Source: Priapulus caudatus (Eukaryota; Priapulida; Priapulimorpha; Priapulimorphida; Priapulidae). Taken from it: a stretch of 32,472 bases of DNA. Shown piece by piece: positions 11,984-21,026 of the stretch. A program made the position numbers and the translations under genes. Where the stretch lies: positions 41,826 to 74,297 of the forward strand of contig NW_014577926.1 in NCBI RefSeq assembly GCF_000485595.1, in the 5' to 3' direction. Positions within the stretch are counted from its first letter, which is position 1. Each line of letters begins with the position of its first letter. Under the pieces are notes generated by a model, which worked only from the letters and a program-made list of their open reading frames with translations, did not search any database and was not told the origin of the DNA.

Positions 11984-12655
11984 CTGATAGGGTCTATGTC
12001 CCCCAGGGTACTATCGGAGGGTACCCTGGGTACGGTTCGATATATCGGAAAGTACCTCGGGGTACTAAACGATATGTCACTGCGTACCCTGCATTGTCCC
12101 ACCGTACACTGACTTGTAACCGATGTATTTCCGATGTTGTAAAACTAAAATATAAAAGCTAGCTATTCGTTTAAAAATTAAGGAAAAAGAAAAATATAGT
12201 CAAACATAGCATACATTTTTATTGGATTCAGGGTTCTCCAAGAGCACTTATAGCCTGGCGGTCCGCCAGGCTATCGTCAAGCCCCGTCATCCTAAAATGC
12301 ACCCGCCACTCTAAATATCATAGCCGCCATGCTAAATATCATAGCCCCCGGACCCCCTAGCACGCAAACCACCTTCGGCGATTTGCAACTAGGACCGTAA
12401 AGGCAGCACCCGCCATGCTATAATGAAAAAGCTTGGAGAACCCTAGGATTGCGATGTTTTGAGGTTTCTTCTATGTGATGTGGTAACTTGACAGAGTGGA
12501 TGTATTACGACATCAGTGGCTGAAAGTCAGGGTAGGGTGGGACAATTTAGGGTACGCAGCGACATATCGTATAGTACCTCGAGGTACTTTCTGATATATC
12601 GAACCGTACCCAGGTTACCCTCCGATGGTACCCTGGGGTACATAGACCCTATCAG
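11984..12655. mobile_element. Long-arm inverted-repeat element with a nested insertion
   Basis: Arms at 11984-12126 and 12510-12655 pair from CTGATAGGGTCTATGT inward, through GTACCCTGGG, GATATATCG and CGATATGTC, to ACCGATGT. The arms also contain internal GGTACC-type palindromes. The loop contains a complete CAGGGTTCTCC-family transposon at 12229-12445, so this element is older than that insertion. It begins only about 10 bases after the foldback at 11456-11973. Confidence 0.82.
12229..12445 (+). mobile_element. Non-autonomous DNA transposon, CAGGGTTCTCC family, short copy
   Basis: The element starts CAGGGTTCTCCAAG and ends CTTGGAGAACCCTA. GGATT flanks both sides (12224-12228 and 12446-12450), a 5-base target-site duplication. 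The inside matches the reverse complement of 4719-5305: CCGCCAGGCTAT, GGACCCCCTAGCACGCAAAC, CTTCGGCGATTTGCAACTA and CATGCTATAATGAAAAAGC. It is 217 bases long and non-coding, and is inserted in the loop of the element at 11984-12655. Confidence 0.88.
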
Positions 12656-12930
12656 GTATAGTAGCTTGCTGATGCTTGTTAATGTTGAGTATATATATAT
12701 GTTATTGTATTGCTATTGAGACTATCTCCATCCTCAGCAACTGAGCTCCGCGATTTCTTTGCCAATTATTAATAGCAGCAGCGAACCCAGTTGTACATCT
12801 CCGTAGGCTTCTGCTTACAAACATACTAATTGTAATGTGAGTTCATCAGACTAATAGTTTGTTTTATTTATTATAGTTTGCAGGGCTTCCATTGCCCTCA
12901 GCATCATACGAGTAGAGTTTTCCACCGACA
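12656..12930 (+). promoter_or_regulatory. Upstream region and probable 5' UTR of TMEM127
   Basis: This stretch separates the transposon cluster from the TMEM127 start codon. A pyrimidine-poor but usable acceptor (TTATAGTTTGCAG) ends at 12883, so 12884-12930 may be the first part of a spliced exon whose upstream 5' UTR exon lies to the left. An in-frame TAG lies 15 bases before the start codon. I cannot place a transcription start or a TATA box. Confidence 0.4.
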
Positions 12931-15900
12931 ATGGAGTCCAGTGTCATGAATTGGGGTGCACGAAATTGGAAGCATAGAGAGCGTAATTTGGTGTCGGCAG
13001 CTTGCACCGTACTAGTGCTGGCTATGTTATCTGTTGCTCTGGCTCAAGATCGATGGTTCTGGCTGAATGGAGGTGGCTGTGACACTTCCAAATTAGGTAT
13101 GTCAGGAATTGTGGAATAATGTTTGTAAACAGTATTTCTGTAATTGCAATTAATACTGAGTTATAATCATTGCTCATGTTTACCAATAATTCATTCCCAT
13201 TTTGGTGGGCTCCAGTTGTATTATGTAGAAAGTTTATTGTTACAGACGGCGAGACCAATATATGTAGATATGGATTGCATATGATTCACATTTTAAACTG
13301 TACAAAGAGGTATTGCTATAAGTACTTAACTCCAAACTGACATGAGACTAGGCTCAACTTATTATTGTGGTAAGTTGTAAGTACTGGGGATTAACGCATT
13401 ATCTATGAATGAATTTTATTGATTGACATCCATAATAGCAAGAACTGTTACTAATGCTGAGATGGTTTTTTAATTGACAATTTTTCTACAGGTGTGATCG
13501 AGTTCTTAGGTGGACACTTCATAATAAACACAGAGGAACACACAACATTTTATAGTGCAAAAAATGAATGTAAGCAAAACTAATCAAGAAATGTGCACTT
13601 ATATATATATATATTAAGTATATTAGATACAATTTGATTAATGATATATAGCTAACAATTTGATTTCTTGAAGTGTGTTTCCTTAGTAGCAAATTAATAC
13701 TAAAACTGTAGGGAGACATAAAAAATGAATTGTTATTATAGCTAAAAGACCCTATCCCTCTGTGGGTAAAAACAATGGAGACTTTTTTGCATCGTTTAGG
13801 GTTAGGGTTAGATGTCTGTTCTGATAGTACCCAGGGTGACCCTTTCAGCCTTGCAATAGAGAAAAATAGTACAATTTCGTGGATTAAATCGACGACTTTA
13901 CACAAGGAATCTGCCTGTAATGTCACATTTTTCACATTTAATGTTGACGTAATTATCAAAACTTTCGGCACGTAACTTTGCAGTCTGTCGTAGTCTAATG
14001 CTACTCTGCCGTGTGATATCGTAAGATGTTACTGTGCTGGGTGGCCAGGGGCGTGTACAGGATTTGTACCAGGGGGGGTCTAACCGTAACCCAAACTTGT
14101 GAGCATGCGAAGGGGGGTGGTCTGGGGGCCCTCCCTCCGAAAAATTTAGAAATTAGACCCCCTCAGATGCGTTTTCTGCACGAGCAGGTGGGGGTCCGGA
14201 CCCCCTGGACCTCCCCCCCCCTGTACACGCCCCTGGTGTCATTCTGGAATGTTACACTGCAGTGTGTGATAGCATGGTCTTACACAGCCGTGTGTCATTG
14301 TGGCATGTTACACTCCAGTGTCTTATCTCTGGTTGTTAGACCGTCAGGTGATATCGCAGGATGTTATCTCGCCGCGCGTAACTCTGCCATGCCTTATTCC
14401 CTTGCAGTGCTGACGGACTGCGTTACGGAGTCGATCGTGAGGCAGATGCGCGTCGTCATAGCGATGGTGCACATCAGCATCTGCTGCAGCCTCTTCACGT
14501 TCGTCGTGGATACGGTCGGCGTGACGACACGCCCGCTGAAACTTCTGCGCAGGATGGCGGTGGGAAGCGTCGTTACTGGTGAGTAAGAAACGATCGAGAT
14601 CCGTTCTGCTAACTTACCCAACACCATGGCCTGTTTACTATAATGAACGGGACGAGCAGCTGATAGTTTCTGGTTGTTCCCTCCGCCAAGGAGGTAATGT
14701 AATCGGTCTCATGTGTGTGTTCGTGTGTGTGTGTGTGTGTATCCAGTCCGCGCGGCGCGATCAATAGCGCGTCGAGGAGTCAGCGAGCGGGCGGCGCGAT
14801 CGATAGCGCGTCGAGTCAGCGAGCGGGCGGCGCGATCGATAGCGCGTCGGGTTAGCGAGCGGCGAGTCAGCAGCAGGCGAGTGAGTCAGCAGCAACCACC
14901 AGTGAGCGGCGAGTTAGCAGCCGCCACCAGCGAGCGGCGAGCCAGCTCGTAACACATACATGTTACATGCTGGCGGAGGTATGCACTCCGTGAGTGCCCT
15001 CTGTCTAGTTTGTGATGAAGTTCGGTTGGCTTAGATAACCGGATAACCGCATATGTTTATTTGATCTCAATGTGACCATGGCATGTGTCTTGAACATTGT
15101 TAGAATCTGTGTGATTTGTCTAGTTCCTCCTCTGGCTAGGGGTGAGGGTGGTAGCGAAACTATGAATAGGAGTTGGTTAGAGAGGTCGATGGAATGCAAT
15201 GTTATCATTGTTTTCGTGATACTCGACCTTGTCATCGATAAATGACGTTCATTTTTCATCGATAAAGGGCGTTCCTTTTATCCGTGATTCAAAATCTTGG
15301 GACAGAGGACATAATTGACCTATCTGTGTGAGTTAGATGACCTTGACCTCGTGGGTATTGTTGCTGGGCTGGTAAAGCACACGTTTTCCAACACGTGTAC
15401 AGCTAATTGTTGACCTTGTCTCACATCGTCACTTAGCAATGTTTTTAGAACTCTGGAACTTGGAATGCTGATTTGGTATATTAATCACTCCAGGTGGATT
15501 GCTCAGGTTACAAGCGTGTGTGCTGTTTGCTTTTTAGTGCTGGTTTGCTGTACTATATGTGGCTTTTGCTACTGGATCACAGTGCTACTTGGCGAATGGC
15601 AGAAAACAACAATGCCGAGCTCCAGCTACAAAGTTACGATTCGCTTTGACATTGGATTTTACCTGACCGCCGGTGCTGGGACTCTCTCTGTGATAACTAC
15701 GGCCACAAACTCGTTGAAACGGTAAGTGCATGTTGCGTGTGTGTGTGTAATGGAAGCCACGATTATCTCTATGGGGTGTAGAAATCGACTAAGTAGATGG
15801 TAGATGTGTATTATTTGTATTATTGGTATTATGCGTATCGTTGTTATACGCATTATCAGGAGTCTATCAATAGGAGTAAGACAGACTGAAACCGGAAAAA

Positions 15901-16319
15901 TTCAACATTTAGTAGCTTTAGTCTACCTATGATTTATTGTGTTGAACTCGATAAACTTGAGCTCAAGTGTTACCTTAATCATTAAACTAATTTACTATCA
16001 GCAAGTTTTCCTCACTTTCCTCTGTAGACATGTGAGTGTAGTGGCATCTCTGCCAGATGCCTTTGTGATATAACATATCTATGCAGGCAGTCACTGACTC
16101 ACTGATACGTGAATCGCGAATACAGACTCGCGCGCACGTGTATAAGTAAGTTGCGCTTCTCTATAGTTTGATCTCGCACTTTTCCGTAGGTATCCTTCGG
16201 ATGGGGAGGACGATCAAGCTCTGATGGATAGCGAGCTATCACCGGGTATGAGTCACCAGACGGAATCATCCTTGCAAGTACTTCCCGCTGCTGCACCCCC
16301 GCCTCCCTACACACCCTGA
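12931..16319 (+). CDS. TMEM127: TMEM127 orthologue, five coding exons, 242 aa
   Basis: Coding exons are 12931-13096, 13492-13569, 14408-14578, 15538-15721 and 16190-16319. They total 729 bases with stop, and every junction is GT-AG and in phase. TMEM127 is an endolysosomal and plasma-membrane protein that restrains mTORC1 and, in vertebrates, is a tumour suppressor. As I recall the human protein (238 aa), the match is collinear: the LNGGGCDTSKLG area, then LLTDC, the RRMAVGSVVTVLV...GFCYW block, FYLTAGAG, and the closing PPPPYTP. Four hydrophobic segments lie at about residues 19-38, 96-118, 131-156 and 171-198. The tail PPPPY (about 236-240) is a PPxY motif of the kind bound by NEDD4-family ubiquitin ligases; human has PPPAYTP. 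The start has A at -3, G at +4 and an in-frame stop just upstream. Intron 2 holds a MITE and intron 3 a GC-rich minisatellite. Exon 2 (78 bases) was found from the GTAAGC donor and phase. Confidence 0.93.
13796..13811 (+). repeat. Short TTAGGG telomere-like run in TMEM127 intron 2
   Basis: Two and a half TTAGGG units in a row. Too short to mean more than a chance or filler repeat, but a longer one occurs at 28915. Confidence 0.6.
14046..14235 (+). mobile_element. MITE, CAGGGGCGTGTACAG family, copy 2
   Basis: Perfect 15-base terminal inverted repeats, CAGGGGCGTGTACAG and CTGTACACGCCCCTG. The flanks GTGGC (14041-14045) and GTGTC (14236-14240) match at four of five bases and fit a 5-base target-site duplication. 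It lies in TMEM127 intron 2, in the opposite orientation to the copy at 9256-9423. A 186-codon frame starting at 14026 runs through it into TMEM127 exon 3; only the exon part is real. Confidence 0.9.
14752..14862. repeat. GC-rich 36-39-bp tandem repeat in TMEM127 intron 3
   Basis: Three units start at 14752, 14791 and 14827, each reading GCGGCGCGAT then CGATAGCGCGTCG and a TCAGCGAGCGG or TTAGCGAGCGG end. A (GT)n run precedes it (about 14711-14740). A looser continuation of GAGCGGCGAG and AGTCAGCAGC phrases runs to about 14947. It stands out against AT-rich surroundings. Confidence 0.88.
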
Positions 16320-19090
16320 TTTCTACACTTACACCCCCCCACCCTTCCTCCTAGATCTGACGGCCTCCTTGACTCCCTTATAGGCCTAGTTCTCCCTACC
16401 CGCACTCATTGATCTCTCGCCCTTTCTTATAAACTTTGATGCCTTGTCTGTTCAAAATGTTGTGAATCCACTCTCCCTATAAATCCAGATCCTCCATCCT
16501 TACATCCCGGTGTGCTCTGCTCACCTACTTTCTGTATCCTTGTGTCCTGTGATCCCTTCTGTTACCGTTGATGTAATGTGACACCATTTCCCGAGTGAAT
16601 GGCTCTTCAGGCACGTGTTTTTCTTGGTATATTATCATTTCTATTGCACGTGCCTACAGCAAAGATCTGTACGAAATTCGGAAGCATTCGCGTGTGTACC
16701 CGAATACTATATATATTGCGTACTAAATGTGAGACATTTAGTCAGTGTCTGTTGGACAGGAATAGCTTAGGTTTCTGAGCTTCTGCTGGTGTTCGGTCGT
16801 AGCCAGTTATAATATAATCACCTGTTAATGCTACACTAATACTGCAGAAGGGTAGCTATTAGTGAATTTCAGCCACACTGGCAAATTCGACTGCTTCTGC
16901 TTAAAAGTTGTGGGATATTGGGACTATTGCTGCAGTTACAATCTCCCAGTACACATACCAGTGAAGTTTTGTATATGATATACATGTATGTATATAAAAA
17001 TATTCTGTAAATAGTTCTGTAAATTATGGTATGTAGTTTCGTCAGTTTAATGTCGTTAGGTGGGAAGAGAGAGAGAGAGAGTAAAAGGATGCATGTGTTC
17101 ACAACTGTGGTGTAGAGAAAAACTGAGCAAAGATTCGCAGTTTTTGGAATCTGGAGACCATCAGTTCTTGTTTTACGGGAGCGATACGAGATTGTATGAA
17201 CTAAGCTCTAATTTGTGACGTCCCTGTTTTGTTATCATCAAGTTGAATGAAATAGTAATCCCCTGTCGATTTTAAGCTAGACAAGTCCTTGGTCATGAAA
17301 GGCGCTCAAATAACATCACGTGGTTGCAGGCGTGTCGCTCTGTTGATGTGATGCACGTTTGCATTTAATTCCGCATTGAACAGACGTTAGATATTTTATT
17401 ATAACAGAAGTAGCAGTGGAAAAAAACAATGCAAATAGAAGCCGTAGGTTTTGTTATAGTGACATACTACCGTTAAACATATTTCACTATTGGACTTCGC
17501 AATAAGAGACTAATGTACATTAGTTAGCTTCAAGGTGCAACAAGTTACATGAATTTACATGCATCTACAATGTAGCTACTTATGTAATTCTATCTAGGTG
17601 TACATGTGGTAATTCACATGCATGCATGCATGCATACATATTTGTGGGGAATTCCTACTTTGTTGATCAAAAGCATGCCAGTTACTGTTGTTTATAATTT
17701 ATTGGATCAATTATTGTGTATAATATGGACACTTGTAATTTATGCAGTGTCTCCAGTAATCGGATAAATCTAGGAAAATAAAAAGTAAACTGTCAAGAGA
17801 TATGAGATGTTATCCGTTGTGTTTTACAGAGGCGTAAATTATCAGCATAGAAGTCCGTCGACATCTCAAAGTATCAGACACATAATATTTATGCAAGTAA
17901 CAGATAATAAGTCGCATTTATTTCAAATGAACATCTGCTCTACCATATTTACAAAACCCGTTTGCCTTATCACTGAGGCAGATACGGTGTAATAAAAACA
18001 TCTTACAAATTCCTAATTCTAATAAACCCACCAGCACTAATTGTAACAAGCCCAACTGCACACTTATATATATATTCGGATTGACTGCCAAGCACCTACC
18101 CGTTACATGTGCACCTTGCATATAGAGATATTAAACCACCTAATAGTCGACATCCTTATTGATGGCACTGGGAACTTCATAGTCGATTTTCGCTCCTTCC
18201 ATTACCTTTTCAAGACAATGGAAAGTAGGACCCAGAGAGATAACGGATATATATAGTCAAAAACCACAACTTAATGATAATACAAACACAGAGCAGAATC
18301 TTTAACCCCAATAAACCTTTTGAGATATGCTTCTAGAGAAAATTTTAGACCTTGTAGCCAGCTTGGCTTTTGTATTTGTATTAAAGGTGCCTTCCCACGA
18401 AATTTCAAGCAGCAAACATAAAATCAGGTAAAATTCGTTCAGTTAAAGTGTAGTGAGTTATTTACTTGCGTTTTTACAGTGGTTTGTTACCAAAGTGTGC
18501 GTGGGAAGACATCTTTCATAAGTATTCAATAAATATTAATTTAAAATCACTCAAAATGATATGGTCGACCTGATAACAAGTACTGGAAATAAAGAATACA
18601 CGCTTATTCAAAAATTGGCCAAGCATAAGTAAATAGCTTCGTTATATAAATAATCTGGACTATAAGAAGAAACGAACCTGATGTACACTGAATTAGTACT
18701 AGCTTTCAAAAATAAAGCTACATTACCACAGAAGTAGATGTTAGCTTATTTTACAAATACGGCGTTAAGTGTGTGCATAACGATATGATTCGTTCAATCC
18801 CAATATGAACGAGAGCATACAGCAAGTAGCTAAAATGCCACTTGCAATACAGACGGAAAACTCAGCAGCACAAAAGACTGTCAAATACGTATACATGTCA
18901 TGCTAGATCCTGTGCTGCATGAAAGGGCTTGGTCCAGCAAACCACGGAAACCACAAAGAGCAAAGATCAAAGTTTGCTTGCACAGTTATGCATTGACTCA
19001 CGAAAGCACGTGGAGAATCAACAAACCTTCCCTATTAAAAACCAGCGGCACTCACAATACAGGTTAACATTAGTAGTCTAGATGGAGACA
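16320..19090. other. TMEM127 3' flank and intergenic stretch
   Basis: Pyrimidine-rich from 16320 to about 16560, probably TMEM127 3' UTR. AATAAA-type signals are scarce; one candidate lies at 17777-17782, about 1.45 kb after the stop. A GAGAGAGA run is near 17067-17081 and a GCATGCATGCATGCAT run near 17620-17635. No other gene is recognised. Confidence 0.4.
18381..18516. mobile_element. Possible TTAA-type MITE
   Basis: TTAA at 18381-18384 is followed by AGGTGCCTTCCCACG. About 115 bases later the sequence CGTGGGAAGACATCTTT (18500-18516) is its reverse complement with two mismatches. The arrangement fits the small TTAA-targeting transposons (piggyBac or Kolobok type), but the right-hand TTAA is not intact. 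Confidence 0.5.
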
Positions 19091-19847
19091 TCAGAGCAAG
19101 AGCGTATAAAGAAGGAGAGCGTACAACGGTGAAATGCTGGAACCATGTTGCAGTATTAGTCGAATTAATAAACTTTCCCCGTTTTATTTTGACGATTCTT
19201 TGTTTGTGTTATTTGATAGTATAATTGATCAGCTGTCCTACCTTGTTAATATAAAACAAACCGCATGTCCCTATGATGCCTCTACGCTGAGATAATGAGC
19301 AGTGAAAATCTGGTATTTTCGCCGAAAACCGACTCGAGATCAGAAACTGTCTCTCGTTTTGTGGAATGTATGTTGCATCCGGTCGCTGCTGTGTAGCGCC
19401 GACTCGATACGTTATTACTACAGCGTTACTACATCCAGCGTAAGGGGCAGGTCATCACCATGGCGATAAATAACAAGACGCTTTTGTATAGTAATGGCTG
19501 CGTCAATGACTGGAAATGCGAGAAAAGATAGTAGAAGGAAAAGAAATTTCATTGTCAATTCGAGGTTTCCCGAAGCTATCGCCAGAACGAGAGACAGTTG
19601 CAGTAAACACTGATCTCGAGTCGGTTTTCGACGAAAATACCAGATTTTCACCGCTCATTATCTCAGCGTAGAGGCATCGTAGGGACATGCGGTTTGTTTT
19701 ATATTAACAAGGTAGGACAGCTGATCAATAATACTGCAAAGAATCGTCAAAATAAAACGGGGAAAAGTTTATTAATTCGACTAATACTGCAGCATGGTTT
19801 CAGCATTTCACCGTTGTACGCTCTCCTTCTTTATACACTCTTGATCA
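19091..19847. mobile_element. Foldback element with about 265-base inverted arms
   Basis: The left arm (about 19091-19362) and right arm (about 19585-19847) pair over nearly their whole length with scattered differences. Shared stretches include GTATAAAGAAGGAGAGCGTAC, AATTAATAAACTTT, CAGCTGTCCTACCTTGTTAA and AGATAATGAGC. The 220-base centre is unlike the arms. The two short - strand frames at the centre-arm junction are not recognisable proteins. Clear outer target-site duplications were not found. Confidence 0.85.
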
Positions 19848-21026
19848 GATTCATGCAGTGGGAGCAGGCTGTACTATACTAATACTATTGATACACCTAA
19901 CTTTTGCTGCCTAAATGAAACAACCACTTGTAGACATCGTCATTTAAGTCTAAACTCAAAATCAAAACATGGCAATACTGCTAAAATCATATGGCATATG
20001 AAATGTGTTGAATGGAAATCAGAGGATTTCACAACTTCATACTTGCTAAACTACTCGCTGCACCACAACTTCAACCACACCAGCAGGCATCCGACACTAT
20101 TGCATTTCGATTTGCATTTTCTGTATAACTTGCGAGTCGGGGAGCACTACCGATTAAGCTGCCTTTAATTGAATGCTAAAGCTGGCCCGGTGCCCCCAAG
20201 CAAGGCTAGTGGTATACACGTGTTCGGTATGGCAGATAACCAAGCTACGTGTAGCACAATGCTTTAATATCTATCTGCGTGCTTCAAGGACAGGGTAACT
20301 AGAAATGCCAGCATGAAAGTAGGTCAAACCCTGTCACCCTAGGTATGTCACAAAACGGAACGCTACGTCTACGCTGTACGATCGGGGGATATGTAGAAGT
20401 AGGTCACTTAATTTTGTACATTGCATACTATATTGCATACGAGATCCCTTTGCTAGTAAATTATTTTCTAATTAGCCATTACAAACCTGTCCTAATCATT
20501 CTAAAATGCACATGTATGCAGAAACCTTACGAATTGTTCAATTGTTCACCACGTCTGAAGAAATTACTTTGGGTAAGAGAAATAAATATCAGACATTGAC
20601 ATCAGTTTCCCCACCAGAGAACACCTTTATAAGGAGAATATTCATTTTGTTTTGAAGCTTGTGAGATTGGAATGGGATTTCCAACATCATTGGCTACACC
20701 TAGTCGTCACCATCACTGAATCACAACCTAGTCAGCCATAGGATTTGTTACAACTGGTCACGCACATCCACTGGTTACATATATGGTCATCCAGTCCTTC
20801 TAACAGTATTCCACATCACTGGTTATATCTGGTCACCCACAGTATTTCTTATATCTGGTCACCCACAGTATTTCTTATATCTGGTCACCCACAGCATTTC
20901 TTCTATCTGGTTCTGAACACCACAGGTCTGCAGTCTCTCTAGTACTGCCATCCACAGCACCTCTGCAAGGGCCTCTAGCCATAGCTCGCCCACGTCAGGG
21001 GGCACCGAACACCTGTATCGCCACGC
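19848..21026. other. Mitoferrin 3' flank, no separate gene
   Basis: AT-rich with no gene recognised. It must contain the 3' UTR and polyadenylation site of the - strand mitoferrin gene. No AATAAA on the - strand is close to the stop; ATTAAA-like sites occur near 20163 and 20263. It also holds the 26-bp minisatellite. Confidence 0.4.
20822..20925. repeat. 26-bp minisatellite, about 3.5 copies
   Basis: Units at 20822-20847, 20848-20873 and 20874-20899, then a partial unit, read CTTATATCTGGTCACCCACA followed by GTATTT. Older diverged TGGTCACNCA phrases extend upstream to about 20755. Confidence 0.9.

Noticed and set aside
13519-13971. 150-codon - strand frame in TMEM127 intron 2
   Set aside because: AT-rich hydrophobic composition, no recognisable domain, antisense to the TMEM127 exon 2 region.
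14026-14586. 186-codon frame over TMEM127 intron 2 and exon 3 as one protein
   Set aside because: The first half is the MITE at 14046-14235. Only 14408-14578 aligns to TMEM127 and has a proper acceptor.
15465-15537. Earlier acceptors (CTCCAG, GCTCAG) for TMEM127 exon 4
   Set aside because: They give the wrong phase after exon 3. The TTTTTAG acceptor before 15538 restores phase and gives an ungapped match around RRMAVGSVVTVLV.
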